From assembly GCA_030765335.1 (NCBI GenBank), contig JAVCCU010000023.1, forward strand, positions 1 to 43,362: a DNA stretch of 43,362 bases, given 5' to 3'. Positions within the stretch are counted from its first letter, which is position 1; each line of letters opens with the position of its first letter. This DNA is from Candidatus Kaelpia aquatica. Its GTDB lineage: Bacteria; Omnitrophota; Gorgyraeia; Kaelpiales; Kaelpiaceae. The notes beneath the pieces are model-generated. The model was not told where the DNA came from. It did no database searches and saw only the letters and a program-made list of their open reading frames with translations. The position numbers and the translations under genes were made by a program. Shown in pieces: positions 7,760 to 17,301 of the stretch.

Positions 7760-8509
7760 CTAACCTCCTTTTTGATTAAGGATTGTCAAAATACTGTCCT
7801 TCGTTAAATAGCGGCCGCAAGAAAATTTTTCACCTTCAGAGCAATACCCCAACGAGGCACATCTGGCATCAACATCCTTAAATAAGGCGGGTAGATTATC
7901 TTGGCATATTTTAAGCATCTCTTGAGCAAGAGCTCTTATCTCCCATTGAGCCCGAGTACACAGTCTGAGCTTAAAGAAATGTATTAACTCTCTTAAATTC
8001 ATTGAGATCACTATCTTTGTCTCACAAGCTCCGGGAAGAACAAACCTCACATCCTGATTAGCTTCCTCGCCAGATAACCCCTCCTTTTTAAGGAGATCCA
8101 GCATCTTATTGTAAGAACTCTGAATACCAAACAGCAAGTCTTCAAATATCTTTTTAATCTCAGGATTGCTCTTTATAGAATCAGGTACTATATAATCAAA
8201 ATCCCGCTCTCTCACATAGCGCTGACTCTGCTGAGAAAAAGAAGCCATTCTATGCCTCACAAGCTGATGCGAACATACTCGAGAGATACCCTCTATCGCA
8301 AAAGTAAAACTCGCATGCTCTAAGGGGCTCTCATGACCTGAGACTAATATCTTTTCAATAAAGTTCTCGATCTTCTCATTATCCTCAACATCATCAAAGA
8401 TATCTCCTGTAGCATTGCTGCTATAACATTGACGGGCAGCTGAATAGATAACTTTAAGCGCTGCTGGTGTCTGAGCTAGCAATTTAACTTTTAGCTTAGA
8501 TTCTGCCAT
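7760..8509 (-). CDS. thyX: Flavin-dependent thymidylate synthase
   Basis: ThyX makes dTMP from dUMP using methylenetetrahydrofolate, FAD and NADPH. The 249-residue protein carries the diagnostic signature RHRMASFSQQSQR at residues 85-97 (RHRxxSxxxxSxR), with HESPLEHASFTF upstream and the FAD-contact segment NLRELIHFFKLRLCTRAQWEIR downstream. Use of ThyX rather than ThyA is typical of many anaerobic or slow-growing lineages. The gene lies in a tight set DUF6485-DUF151-thyX-flavodoxin-hldD with gaps of 0-17 bases. Confidence 0.96.
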   Translation of the reverse strand: MAESKLKVKLLAQTPAALKVIYSAARQCYSSNATGDIFDDVEDNEKIENFIEKILVSGHESPLEHASFTFAIEGISRVCSHQLVRHRMASFSQQSQRYVRERDFDYIVPDSIKSNPEIKKIFEDLLFGIQSSYNKMLDLLKKEGLSGEEANQDVRFVLPGACETKIVISMNLRELIHFFKLRLCTRAQWEIRALAQEMLKICQDNLPALFKDVDARCASLGYCSEGEKFSCGRYLTKDSILTILNQKGG

Positions 8510-8510
8510 A

Positions 8511-8924
8511 CTACTTTGTCTCTATCTGTCTCAAGAGAGCATCTTCAGCAAATATTGGGACCTCAGCCCGAAGAGCCAAGGCTACTGAGTCAGAAGGCCT
8601 GGCATCTATCTCTATTACTTCACCATCCTCACGTTCTATTATAATCTTGGCATAGAATATGCTGTTCTCAAGCCTCTCCACTACTATCTTATCCAGCCTT
8701 CCTTTAAGTCTTCTTATAATATTATTTAAAAGATCATGAGTAAGAGGTCGAGGCGAGTTAAATCCGCTCACCTTCATCTTTATAGCGCTAGCCTCTATTA
8801 TACCTATCACAATTGGAAGCAGTCTCTCGCCGTCCTTCTCTTTTAAAACTATTACCTGCTCTCCACGATGTTCGTCTATCCTAATCCTCACTAAATCCAT
8901 CTCTATAAGTTCTTTCATATTCAA
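8511..8924 (-). CDS. Bifunctional nuclease family protein (DUF151)
   Basis: The 137-residue protein matches the DUF151/bifunctional nuclease family: DEHRGEQVIVLKEKDGERLLPIVIGIIEA near the N-terminus, RPLTHDLL in the middle and the diagnostic DARPSDSVALALRAEVPIF near the C-terminus. Plant members have RNase and DNase activity; bacterial function is poorly defined. It sits one base before thyX and 17 bases after the Cys-rich protein gene. Confidence 0.9.
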   Translation of the reverse strand: MNMKELIEMDLVRIRIDEHRGEQVIVLKEKDGERLLPIVIGIIEASAIKMKVSGFNSPRPLTHDLLNNIIRRLKGRLDKIVVERLENSIFYAKIIIEREDGEVIEIDARPSDSVALALRAEVPIFAEDALLRQIETK

Positions 8925-8941
8925 ATCCTTAAATAATATGT

Positions 8942-9136
8942 CTAAGATCTGTAATCACGGATAAAATTCTCAATAGACCTATCATATGTCTTCTCTTCAC
9001 TGCTGTTAAAATAACAGGCTGGGAGCTCCCCCCTATCCCTGTGATACTTTATGCATTCACAGCAGATACCTTTCTTGCTGCAGCTAGAGTAACTGCAATT
9101 ACAGAATTTCATATTCTGATCTTTTTTACATTCCAT
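8942..9136 (-). CDS. Small Cys-rich protein (DUF6485-like)
   Basis: This 64-residue protein has clustered cysteines ([21 protein letters not shown]) followed by the conserved-looking RGELPACYF and a Tyr/Arg-rich tail. The pattern suggests metal binding. I recall it as the DUF6485 family, whose function is unknown. It is first in the thyX-hldD operon, directly downstream of a near-consensus promoter. Confidence 0.8.
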   Translation of the reverse strand: MECKKDQNMKFCNCSYSSCSKKGICCECIKYHRDRGELPACYFNSSEEKTYDRSIENFIRDYRS

Positions 9137-9154
9137 AGCAATATCTATTTATGA

Positions 9155-9183
9155 ATTTTAACCTCTATAAAAATGTGTGTCAA
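9155..9183 (-). promoter_or_regulatory. Sigma-70-type promoter for the DUF6485-thyX-hldD operon
   Basis: On the minus strand TTGACA (9183-9178), 17 bases, then TAAAAT (9160-9155). Transcription should start near 9148, only about 12 bases before the ATG at 9136, leaving a very short leader with no visible Shine-Dalgarno. Confidence 0.7.
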
Positions 9184-9194
9184 GCGAGGACTAA

Positions 9195-11285
9195 TTAGTC
9201 TCCAGCGCTATAAGACTGTGAAAAACTAAAAGGATGTTCAGGGAAAGCCTTACAGGTAAATACCACAAATATAGCTTTGTCATTATCCAGATTGTTGTTT
9301 ATGAAGGAAAGCTTCCCGTCCCAGCAGTGAAGGTCTCTGTATATAGTAAATTCCTGACGTTCAAAAGATGAGCTTTGGAATTCATACCTCTGATAGACCC
9401 TGAATTTCCACTTCTCATTTATTCTATAATTAAAATCAGTTGTGAACTGAGCTGATGTATCTCTCTCATATCTATCTCCCAAAGATAACTGCCATCTATC
9501 TTTGTCTATAACCACATCAAAGCTGGCAGTATTTAATCTGCCAGATTTTATATCATAATTATAATCATTCTCGAAACGGAACCAATCTCCAGGCCTGTAA
9601 TCAAGTTCTAATTTAGCTTCACCCCACCTGCTTCCCTCAGCAATAGAACAATCATAATAAGCAGAGATATCAGCCTGAAATAGATCTCTCTTTTTAATAT
9701 CTTCATCAACCTCTGACTTTGTCTGCCACAGATTCTCTAGAGTGAGGGTTATCCTGCTCTTTCTCTCTACCTCATCCACTTCATCAAACTGTATTAGATC
9801 TGCTCTGGATATTGTAGGCTCGGTTATATACTCATAATTAAATATCGGTGTAACAACATGCCTCACGGAATCAACTTGTGTAAAAAGAAAATTTCCGGAA
9901 GCAGGGTTGAAAACTTTATAGAACCTCATTGAACTATCGAATCCAGCATAGAGATTTCCTCTTAAGATATGCTCCTTACCGCTAACCTTTTTAGAGTAGA
10001 ATGTCTCTCTCACGCCCAGGTAAGGACTAAAATTAAGAAAGCCTAAATACTTCTTTACGTGGCTTAACTCATTGTAGGTGTCAAACCTCCAAACATCATA
10101 ATCAATATCTGAGTCAGCATATTTTTTTGTCAAATTAGAGAAGAAAGTATTAGAGCTGTAATAATAATTTGTCTTCTTAATCCTGAGGTCGTTGACATCA
10201 ACCCCCAACTCAGGAAGCCTCTCAACTTCGGTTAAAAAATGATTTGCCCGTTTTTTTATGTTTAGACTGAGATTAGCATTAGAATATCTTCTTATCATGT
10301 AGAGATAGGTCTCTGGATCTGAATCCTCGTCGTGCTCTCTCTCAAAATAATCTTTCAGAAAATCTATATCGCTGATCTTATTATACTCTGCATATATTGA
10401 GGTCCTATCGTCCGGATTCCAGCTATGCCTAAGGCTTACTCTAAACCTATCATTATCTTGATAAGCAGAGTCCTTTTCATTCATATAGTAATATTTAACA
10501 ACACCATCTCCGACAGGACTCTTATACTGATGTTCCACACCGTGGGCAATACCTTTTTTCTCCCGATAATCCAGTCTCAGGAGACCTTCGTTCTCATCAT
10601 CAAGAGAATACCTATATGAGCCTAGGAGATACCAGCCCCATTTATCACTCTTCCCCGGTATAATCATAAAAGGAGCCTTCTTATCTTTTAAAGACTGTTT
10701 AAAATAAGGCAGATAAAATATAGGAGTATTGCGGACATAGAATACGACATGTTTTGCAATGATCTTATCTTCAGGAAATATTTTAATCGTCTTTGCCTCT
10801 AACTTATAATGAGGATCTTCTAAGTCGCATGTTGTCATATAGGCTTGCTTAACTAAATATTTAGACTCCTCATACTCTTGAGCTTCTAGACCCTTGCCGT
10901 ACCAAGGTCCGTAATCTTTAAAAGTCGGCTCTATAATCTTACCTTCATTGTTCTTAAAAGAATAACTTATCTCCTCGGCATAAAAGACAGCATCATCTTT
11001 TAAAAATTTCACATCTCCCTGAGCCAGGGCTTTCTCTTCATCAAGCCAGACAGTTATCTTGTCTGCATACAGCTTCATCCCTTTAGATATTACCTCTACA
11101 TTACCTTCTCCCACCATAACCTGCCTCGTAGGATCATACTCAACCTTATCACCATTGACAGTCACTGGACTCTTTGGCTTGACCTCATCAGATAAACCAA
11201 TCCTCGCTAAAAACGGCAGCAATAAAAGGAGGGTGACTATAAAACCAATCTGCTTTGAATCTATCTGTTCTGATTTAAAAAACAT
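9195..11285 (-). CDS. lptD: LPS assembly outer-membrane protein LptD
   Basis: LptD inserts lipopolysaccharide into the outer leaflet. The 696-residue protein begins with an N-terminal hydrophobic export segment (about residues 14-32), then an OstA/LptA-like beta domain (VTVNGDKVEYDPTRQVMVGEGNVEV, about 41-140). A 500-residue region of alternating aromatic beta strands follows, ending in FSQSYSAGD, that forms the barrel. The family phrase VRNTPIFYLPYF is present. No LptE partner is visible here, and the usual surA neighbour is absent. It lies 26 bases after the aldolase gene, so it is likely the last gene of that operon. A new promoter for the next operon lies about 10 bases past its end. Confidence 0.9.
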   Translation of the reverse strand: MFFKSEQIDSKQIGFIVTLLLLLPFLARIGLSDEVKPKSPVTVNGDKVEYDPTRQVMVGEGNVEVISKGMKLYADKITVWLDEEKALAQGDVKFLKDDAVFYAEEISYSFKNNEGKIIEPTFKDYGPWYGKGLEAQEYEESKYLVKQAYMTTCDLEDPHYKLEAKTIKIFPEDKIIAKHVVFYVRNTPIFYLPYFKQSLKDKKAPFMIIPGKSDKWGWYLLGSYRYSLDDENEGLLRLDYREKKGIAHGVEHQYKSPVGDGVVKYYYMNEKDSAYQDNDRFRVSLRHSWNPDDRTSIYAEYNKISDIDFLKDYFEREHDEDSDPETYLYMIRRYSNANLSLNIKKRANHFLTEVERLPELGVDVNDLRIKKTNYYYSSNTFFSNLTKKYADSDIDYDVWRFDTYNELSHVKKYLGFLNFSPYLGVRETFYSKKVSGKEHILRGNLYAGFDSSMRFYKVFNPASGNFLFTQVDSVRHVVTPIFNYEYITEPTISRADLIQFDEVDEVERKSRITLTLENLWQTKSEVDEDIKKRDLFQADISAYYDCSIAEGSRWGEAKLELDYRPGDWFRFENDYNYDIKSGRLNTASFDVVIDKDRWQLSLGDRYERDTSAQFTTDFNYRINEKWKFRVYQRYEFQSSSFERQEFTIYRDLHCWDGKLSFINNNLDNDKAIFVVFTCKAFPEHPFSFSQSYSAGD

Positions 11286-11311
11286 AAATATCTCTACAGT
11301 TTAAAAAATAA

Positions 11312-11965
11312 TTAGGCTTTAACTTTCTTAACTTTTTCCCAATCCTTCAAGAACCGCTCTATACCGATATCAGTAAGAGGATGATTGAAGAGCTTATTTA
11401 AAACGCTAAAAGGTAGGGTTACAATATCGGCACCTATTAAGGCGGCCTCTACGACATGTATCGGATGCCTTACACTTGCTACAATTATTTCAGTATTGAA
11501 ATCGTAATTACCATATATATCTTTTATAGCTTCCACCAGCCCCATCCCATGAGAACTTATATCATCAAGCCTGCCTATAAAAGGACTGACATAGTTAGCT
11601 CCGGCTTTAGCAGCAAGTAATGCCTGAGCAGGAGAGAAACAGAGCGTAGCATTAGACTTAATACCCTCAGCATTTAATATCTTTACGGTTTTCAAACCTT
11701 CTTTTGTGAGGGGAACTTTTATAACAACATTTTCACCGTACTGGCTAAGCTCTCTAGCCTCCTTAATCATGCCATTAGAATCCTCAGCTATAACCTCAAG
11801 AGAGACAGGTCCGGATACAATTCCTACAATCTCTGCTGCAATCTCATTAAAAGAACTGCCCTCTTTTGAAACCAACGTAGGGTTGGTAGTCACTCCGTCC
11901 AATACCCCCCAACTATAAGCCTCTCTAATCTCATCTATATTTGCAGTATCTAAGAAAAATTTCAT
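11312..11965 (-). CDS. fsa: Fructose-6-phosphate aldolase/transaldolase-like protein
   Basis: This 217-residue class I aldolase belongs to the short transaldolase group (FSA/TalC). It starts with the hallmark [16 protein letters not shown], then GVTTNPTLV, and the Schiff-base lysine is Lys83 in [14 protein letters not shown] cleaves fructose-6-phosphate to dihydroxyacetone and glyceraldehyde-3-phosphate, whereas close relatives act as true transaldolases; sequence alone does not settle which. It directly follows a ROK sugar kinase, which fits a small sugar-phosphate module. Confidence 0.92.
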   Translation of the reverse strand: MKFFLDTANIDEIREAYSWGVLDGVTTNPTLVSKEGSSFNEIAAEIVGIVSGPVSLEVIAEDSNGMIKEARELSQYGENVVIKVPLTKEGLKTVKILNAEGIKSNATLCFSPAQALLAAKAGANYVSPFIGRLDDISSHGMGLVEAIKDIYGNYDFNTEIIVASVRHPIHVVEAALIGADIVTLPFSVLNKLFNHPLTDIGIERFLKDWEKVKKVKA

Positions 11966-11975
11966 CTGGTCTCCT

Positions 11976-12914
11976 TTATATTAAATTATCTCTGCCCAAA
12001 AGCCCTGCCCCTATAACCCCGGATCTATCTTTAAAACGAGCTTTAACTATTTTAACACTCTTTGCCTGAATGTCCATAGCTTGCTCTTTAAGGTAACCCC
12101 TTAACGGTTTAAAGAGACTCTCTCCTGCATTAGATACCCCGCCTCCGATTACAATCTTCTCCAGGTTCAAAACATTGACAACTCCAACTAAAGCCTGGGT
12201 CAATTTAGAGGCTGCATAGTCCCAAAATTCGATCGAAAACTTATCCCCTAAAATAGCAGCGCGAGTAACATCTTCGAGTTTTAACTCAGTAAAATCTATC
12301 TTATTTAAAATACTCTTACTATATTTAAGTCGCCTCTTAAGATAACCAATTAACCTTCTATTACCAACATAGCTCTCTAAACATCCTCTATTACCGCAAC
12401 TGCACTTAGGACCTTTAGTGCTCAACTGTATGTGGCCAACTTCAGCGACAGCATTATTACATCCTCGATAGACCTCTCCATTTAATATTAAGCCTCCACC
12501 AACACCTGTACCTAAAGCAACCATCAGCATATTGCTGCAACCCTTGCCGGAGCCAAAGTGATACTCCGCAAGAGCAGCCAGATTAACATCATTATCAATG
12601 AAGATAGGGACACCAACAGCCTCCACTAACATCTTTTTAAAATCAACATCATCCCAGTTGACTAAATTAGTAAGAGAATGAATATAGCCTCTCTCGTAGT
12701 CTATAAGTCCGGGTAATCCGCAAGCTAAAGATTTAATATGATATTTCTTTGACAAAACTTCAAAACGATCTTTGATTATTAAGATTACATCTCCAGGAGT
12801 TATCTCTCCGTTTAAAGCATATGTATTAAAATCTAGGAACTTCAATTCACGATCGAATAATCCTATTTTTAAATTAGTACCGCCAATATCCACTCCCATA
12901 TAAGAACTTTTCAT
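11976..12914 (-). CDS. ROK-family sugar kinase (probable glucokinase)
   Basis: The 312-residue protein has the ROK ATP-binding start [14 protein letters not shown] (8-21), the active-site IDNDVN (106-111), the ExGH motif (E158-H161) and the zinc site C171-S-C-G-N-R-G-C178. Family members phosphorylate glucose, N-acetylglucosamine, mannose or allose; glucokinase is the commonest assignment for this size and motif set. No transcription-repressor HTH is fused. It lies between a diguanylate cyclase and the aldolase, with gaps of 20 and 10 bases. Confidence 0.9.
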   Translation of the reverse strand: MKSSYMGVDIGGTNLKIGLFDRELKFLDFNTYALNGEITPGDVILIIKDRFEVLSKKYHIKSLACGLPGLIDYERGYIHSLTNLVNWDDVDFKKMLVEAVGVPIFIDNDVNLAALAEYHFGSGKGCSNMLMVALGTGVGGGLILNGEVYRGCNNAVAEVGHIQLSTKGPKCSCGNRGCLESYVGNRRLIGYLKRRLKYSKSILNKIDFTELKLEDVTRAAILGDKFSIEFWDYAASKLTQALVGVVNVLNLEKIVIGGGVSNAGESLFKPLRGYLKEQAMDIQAKSVKIVKARFKDRSGVIGAGLLGRDNLI

Positions 12915-12934
12915 AATTTTTAAAGTAACTCGAT

Positions 12935-14227
12935 TTATTTGATTGAGCTATAAGCTATCGCCCTGTTTCTCCCTTTTCTCTTAGCATAGTAAAGCGCCAT
13001 ATCGGCTTTCTCTACCAGCTCTATATAGTTCTTGGCATCTTCGATTAGAGAAGAGAGGCCTATCGATACTGTAATATTTAGAACCTCATCATAAGCATGA
13101 AATACATATTTTTCAACTGCTTTTCTTATACGCTCCGATACCTCTATACCATTATCCAAACTTGTATCCGGCAGAAAGATGCAGAACTCCTCGCCTCCAT
13201 ATCTGCCTACAATATCTATCTCACGCACATTCTGCTGAACTATCTTTGCAGTCTCTCTTAACACTACATCTCCAACAAGATGGCCAAAGGTATCATTGCA
13301 ATTTTTAAATCTATCCAGATCAAGCATTAAGAAGCAGGCATCCCCTTTTTTTTCTTTGATTCTATCTAACTCTTCCCAACAAACATCCTGGAAATGTCTT
13401 CTCACAAAAACCTGAGTCAATTCATCTGTAATAGCAAGCTCTTGAACTTCACTATAAAGCTTGAGCTTTCTTAAAGTGAGAGAGAGAAACCCAGAGAGCG
13501 TATGAGCAAGATCAATCTTCTCCTCTGCTAAATCTTCAAATGCTAGGATACCTTTAACTTTGCCCTCTAAGATAATAGGAATAAGATACATCTTATTACT
13601 CAAATTGCTCTGTCCTAATTTTGCAAATAAGGGATTTAATTCCTCGCCATCGTAGAACCCAGGCTCTTCCTCGATCAATATCTTCTCAAAATCCAATATG
13701 TCTCTATAATTTATATTCTCTTTTAACTCATAACTATTACGTTTAGGATGTATGAAAACACTGTAGCTCTTCTCTCCCTCAAATACCAAGAGAGCGAGAA
13801 AATTAAAATTAAAGCTTCCCTTAACAATGTTGGCAATAACCGGCGGCAGCTGCTGAAGATACATAACCCTTGTAAGCTCTTTACTTATTTCAAAAAAACC
13901 TGTTATCTTTGCAACATCAAGCTGCAGTTGCTTGTTAACCTCATCCATCTCTGACAACTTATCTTCGCTCTTAGCAAATTGCAACTCCATGCTTTTATGC
14001 TCAGAGCTTAGACTCTGAAACTCTTCTTTAACTATACCCCTGTTAATAAAATCAATTAAAGAGAGTGAGAGATAGAGGGCCAGCCAAGAGAAGTAAGTCG
14101 CTATTTCTAGCTTCCTAAGGTATAAGATTAAGAAAAAAGAGATAACCGCAAATATGATCTTAAATCTAACACCTCTTTTGACTGTAAAGAGGACACCCAA
14201 AATTAGTAGAAAGAGAAACTCATTCAT
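12935..14227 (-). CDS. Membrane-anchored GAF-GGDEF diguanylate cyclase (with I-site)
   Basis: This 430-residue enzyme should make c-di-GMP at the membrane. Hydrophobic segments span residues 3-60, a coiled coil lies at about 65-108, a GAF-like sensor at about 112-255 and a GGDEF domain from about 265. The active site is GGEEF (344-348). An inhibitory I-site R335-E-I-D338 sits exactly five residues upstream, so product feedback is likely intact. Its start overlaps the end of a second cyclase by 8 bases, so the two are translationally coupled. The pair probably arose by duplication, as both share the TM-coil-GAF-GGDEF order. Confidence 0.9.
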   Translation of the reverse strand: MNEFLFLLILGVLFTVKRGVRFKIIFAVISFFLILYLRKLEIATYFSWLALYLSLSLIDFINRGIVKEEFQSLSSEHKSMELQFAKSEDKLSEMDEVNKQLQLDVAKITGFFEISKELTRVMYLQQLPPVIANIVKGSFNFNFLALLVFEGEKSYSVFIHPKRNSYELKENINYRDILDFEKILIEEEPGFYDGEELNPLFAKLGQSNLSNKMYLIPIILEGKVKGILAFEDLAEEKIDLAHTLSGFLSLTLRKLKLYSEVQELAITDELTQVFVRRHFQDVCWEELDRIKEKKGDACFLMLDLDRFKNCNDTFGHLVGDVVLRETAKIVQQNVREIDIVGRYGGEEFCIFLPDTSLDNGIEVSERIRKAVEKYVFHAYDEVLNITVSIGLSSLIEDAKNYIELVEKADMALYYAKRKGRNRAIAYSSIK

Positions 14228-15635
14228 AGATTACTATGTTCTTACCGCTTCTTTTACCTTCATAGAGCCTGGCATCAGAGAGTTCTATTAAAGACTGAGC
14301 CTCTCTCTTGTCTTCAGGATATATAGCCAGCCCTATTGTGACTGTTATGTTTACAATCTGCCGCCTTATCTTTATATCGCTCTTCTCGATATTTTTCCGC
14401 ATGCTCTCCGCTCTTTGAACCAGACTATCTCTATCATCTGAATTCAAGAGTACCAGAAACTCTTCTCCTCCGTAACGGCAGGCAAACTCATTTTTTTTCA
14501 ACCCGGACTTAATCATCCAAGAGATGTTTTTAAGGACAAGGTCTCCGGCTATATGTCCATAACTATCATTGCAATTTTTAAAATCATCAATATCTATCAT
14601 CAATAAGGCAAAATATTCCGGCGACTCTCTTTTTAATCTATTATCAAGCAGCCTTAAAAATTCCCTTCTAAGATAGAAACTGGTCAGGCTATCCTGGATC
14701 GCAAGCTCTTCCATCTTCTGAAAAAGATAGGCATTATCTATAGCTATAGCTGATAAAGCAGATATAATATCTAAGAGACGCAAGTCATCTACTGTAAACT
14801 CATCAACAGCATTGGAGTCTATTCTTAAAATACCTAAGAGCTTATCTCTGGATATAATAGGAGAAGAGAGAAGAGACCTAAACTCTCTACCGTAGGAAAA
14901 AACCTCTTCAGAATCAAACCTAAAATCCCTTAAAATATCGTTTATAAGCAGCGGTGTACGCTGCCTAAATACCCAATGCTCGCAAGGATCTCCAGTCTTT
15001 GCTTTTATCTTAATCTTGGGAGAGAGAATGCAAGAACTTGCAAGATTGAAGACATCCTTATTACTATCAAAAAGATATATCATAGATACCTCACCCTTAG
15101 AGATCACCTCTAAGGCCTTAGTAGAGATAACGCTCAACAGTTCTTGAAGGTCTAAATTTGCAATTATATCTTCAGAGAATGTTCTTAAGTGAGTGAATCT
15201 AAATATCTTCTTCTCCAATGCTTCATTTATCTTTACAAGATCTAGATATTGAGCATTGTTTACATTTACCTTTTCCTCAACCTCTTCCAGGCTAAGACTA
15301 ATAGAATTCAACTTCTTCCGGACCTTTATTTTCAAATAGCTAAACCTAAAAACAAAGAATAAAAAGAAGAATAAAAAATACTGGATATAAGGCGAAGGGT
15401 ACTTGATTGCAAAGAGAAACACCGTAAGAAATAGCATCTCTAAGAGATAGAAGATAAGCCCTATTTCCAGCTTGAAGAAGATAAAAAATGAAGCTGAAAA
15501 GACAATAAGCAGAAGGAATGGAAAATGAAACTTAAAATTCTGAAAAAATATTAAAAAGAACGAGAAGCCGGCTATCTGAGAGATAAAAATAAATAAAAGA
15601 AGTAAATTCTTTTTTATGCTGATACCGTTATTCAT
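14220..15635 (-). CDS. Membrane-anchored GAF-GGDEF diguanylate cyclase (I-site absent)
   Basis: The 471-residue protein has about four hydrophobic segments (10-100), a coiled coil (108-145), a GAF domain (about 150-305) and a GGDEF domain with GGEEF at 389-393, so it should be a diguanylate cyclase. The four residues at the I-site position (380-383) are KKNE rather than RxxD, so product inhibition by the canonical route is probably lost. This contrasts with its neighbour. It lies 9 bases after the sugar-ABC ATPase gene and overlaps the next cyclase by 8 bases. Confidence 0.9.
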   Translation of the reverse strand: MNNGISIKKNLLLLFIFISQIAGFSFFLIFFQNFKFHFPFLLLIVFSASFFIFFKLEIGLIFYLLEMLFLTVFLFAIKYPSPYIQYFLFFFLFFVFRFSYLKIKVRKKLNSISLSLEEVEEKVNVNNAQYLDLVKINEALEKKIFRFTHLRTFSEDIIANLDLQELLSVISTKALEVISKGEVSMIYLFDSNKDVFNLASSCILSPKIKIKAKTGDPCEHWVFRQRTPLLINDILRDFRFDSEEVFSYGREFRSLLSSPIISRDKLLGILRIDSNAVDEFTVDDLRLLDIISALSAIAIDNAYLFQKMEELAIQDSLTSFYLRREFLRLLDNRLKRESPEYFALLMIDIDDFKNCNDSYGHIAGDLVLKNISWMIKSGLKKNEFACRYGGEEFLVLLNSDDRDSLVQRAESMRKNIEKSDIKIRRQIVNITVTIGLAIYPEDKREAQSLIELSDARLYEGKRSGKNIVIYE

Positions 15636-15644
15636 TAAAAAAAT

Positions 15645-16748
15645 TTAAATGATGGTCTTCTCGGTATCTTTGTCAAAAAAATGTATATTGCTCATGTCAA
15701 AGACTACTTCAAGGTCTTGGCCAGCCTGAGCCTGCTCCTGGCCTCCAACTTTAGCAATAAAAGAAGCCTCTCCTATGTTAAGATATAGGTAGACTTCAGA
15801 GCCCATAGGCTCAACAACCTCCACGTTGACATGCACAACATTCTCAGGCGGTGCTTCAGATACAAAAAGCCTATCGTATATATCTTCCGGACGGATACCG
15901 AATATTAACTCCTTGTCCAAATAATCCTTAATATAGAACACCATATCATCCACTATTCTAACCTTAAAACTGCCGGAATCAAAATAGGTCCGGCTATCAA
16001 TCCTAACTATTTTACCCTCAACAAAGTTCATCGGCGGAGTACCTATAAAGCCCGCAACGAATTTATTGTCCGGCTTATTGTATAGAACATGCGGATCTGC
16101 AATCTGCTGGATATAACCATCTTTCATTACAACGATCTTCTCTCCCAGCGTCATAGCCTCCACTTGATCATGGGTAACATATATCATCGTAGACTGCAGC
16201 TTCTTGTGCAGCTTGTTCAGCTCCGTTCTCATCTGGCCGCGCAATTTAGCATCAAGATTACTCAAAGGCTCATCAAATAGGAATACCAGAGGCTTTCTTA
16301 CGATAGCTCTTCCAACAGCAACTCTCTGCTTCTCTCCGCCGGAGAGCTCCCTAGGTTTTCTCTTCAGCAAGTGTTTTATGCTTAAGATATCAGCTGCCTC
16401 ATTTACCCTTCTATCTATCTCATCTTTAAGATAATTCCTTAACCTTAGGCCGAAAGACATATTCTCATATACTGTCATATGAGGATAGAGAGCATAATTC
16501 TGAAAAACCATAGCTATATCTCTATCCTTAGCCGAAATATCATTGACTATCTTATCGCCGATAGAGATCTCGCCTTCTGTAATCTCTTCTAAGCCGGCAA
16601 TCATTCTAAGAGTGGTGGATTTACCACAGCCGGAAGGACCAAGAAGAACCGTAAACTCTCCGCTCTCAATGTTGAGAGAAAAATCGTTTACGGCTTTAAT
16701 ATCACCTGAATAGACCTTACTAACTTTATTGAGACTAACCTGTGGCAT
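15645..16748 (-). CDS. Sugar ABC transporter ATP-binding protein (MsmX/UgpC type)
   Basis: This is the ATPase of a carbohydrate importer. Walker A GPSGCGKSTT, Q-loop VFQNYALYPHMT, signature LSGGEKQRVAVGRA, Walker B VFLFDEPLSNLDA and the H-loop YVTHDQVEAMTL are all intact, followed by a C-terminal TOBE/OB regulatory region with FGIRPEDIY. I start it at the ATG at 16748 (367 residues, MPQVSLNKV) rather than a TTG two codons upstream. No permease or binding-protein gene is near, so it may serve several transporters encoded elsewhere, as MsmX does. Confidence 0.92.
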   Translation of the reverse strand: MPQVSLNKVSKVYSGDIKAVNDFSLNIESGEFTVLLGPSGCGKSTTLRMIAGLEEITEGEISIGDKIVNDISAKDRDIAMVFQNYALYPHMTVYENMSFGLRLRNYLKDEIDRRVNEAADILSIKHLLKRKPRELSGGEKQRVAVGRAIVRKPLVFLFDEPLSNLDAKLRGQMRTELNKLHKKLQSTMIYVTHDQVEAMTLGEKIVVMKDGYIQQIADPHVLYNKPDNKFVAGFIGTPPMNFVEGKIVRIDSRTYFDSGSFKVRIVDDMVFYIKDYLDKELIFGIRPEDIYDRLFVSEAPPENVVHVNVEVVEPMGSEVYLYLNIGEASFIAKVGGQEQAQAGQDLEVVFDMSNIHFFDKDTEKTII

Positions 16749-16756
16749 ATCCAAAA

Positions 16757-16785
16757 TATATACTTTATATCAACTCAATAGTCAA
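16757..16785 (-). promoter_or_regulatory. Candidate promoter of the ABC ATPase-cyclase-sugar operon
   Basis: On the minus strand TTGACT (16785-16780), 17 bases, then TATATA (16762-16757). The predicted start of transcription, near 16750, falls on the ATG at 16748, so the mRNA may be essentially leaderless. Confidence 0.5.
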
Positions 16786-16817
16786 GAGGAAACTACATTA
16801 TAGACCCAAAACAGCTT

Positions 16818-17279
16818 TTAATTTTCCTTGCTGCCGGAATAATTGAGGTAAAATAGAGTGGTTAGACTCAGACTGAGTGAATACTTATCCTGTAATACCT
16901 TTTGCGCTTTAAGATAACCTTCTCTGGATACTAAATCCTTCAAAAAATTCTCAAATGCCACCGTATACCTTCTTGTAGATGAAAGACCCTCTATATTTTC
17001 AGTAAATGTTTTAAGCGAACACTCATTATTAGCGCAAGTAAACCTACGCTTATTTAACTCAATCTCAACCTTTTTATCTTGATTAGGCTTATCTAGGATC
17101 AGCTGCTTTCTGTATTCATAGACTTTATTTGAGAGAGCACCGCAGTTAGGACAGACTGCATATTCTTTATTTTTTTCGACTATAACTTTAATACCTGAAG
17201 TTAAAAGCTTTACCTCTCTTCTCTTGATATCTTTTAGATTAAGGACGACCTTACCTTTTATGTTTTTCTCTCTTTTCAT
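16818..17279 (-). CDS. Solo ISL3-transposase-type zinc-ribbon protein
   Basis: The 153-residue protein resembles only the N-terminal DNA-binding part of ISL3-family transposases. It has a zinc ribbon with C43-x2-C46 and C82-x4-C87, the RRF motif at 78-80, the TFTENIEGLSSTRRYT segment and a helical region that may be a helix-turn-helix. The DDE catalytic domain (several hundred residues in a full transposase) is absent, with no leftover frame downstream. It has its own TTGACA element and a good GAGGAG ribosome site, so it looks like an expressed, possibly domesticated, DNA-binding protein rather than a decayed insertion sequence. I see no flanking inverted repeats of an IS. Confidence 0.75.
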   Translation of the reverse strand: MKREKNIKGKVVLNLKDIKRREVKLLTSGIKVIVEKNKEYAVCPNCGALSNKVYEYRKQLILDKPNQDKKVEIELNKRRFTCANNECSLKTFTENIEGLSSTRRYTVAFENFLKDLVSREGYLKAQKVLQDKYSLSLSLTTLFYLNYSGSKEN

Positions 17280-17301
17280 ACTATGCCCTCTCCTCTAGTA
17301 T

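Noticed and set aside
16818-17279. Complete ISL3 insertion sequence
   Set aside because: There is no DDE catalytic domain, no terminal inverted repeats and no target duplication visible.
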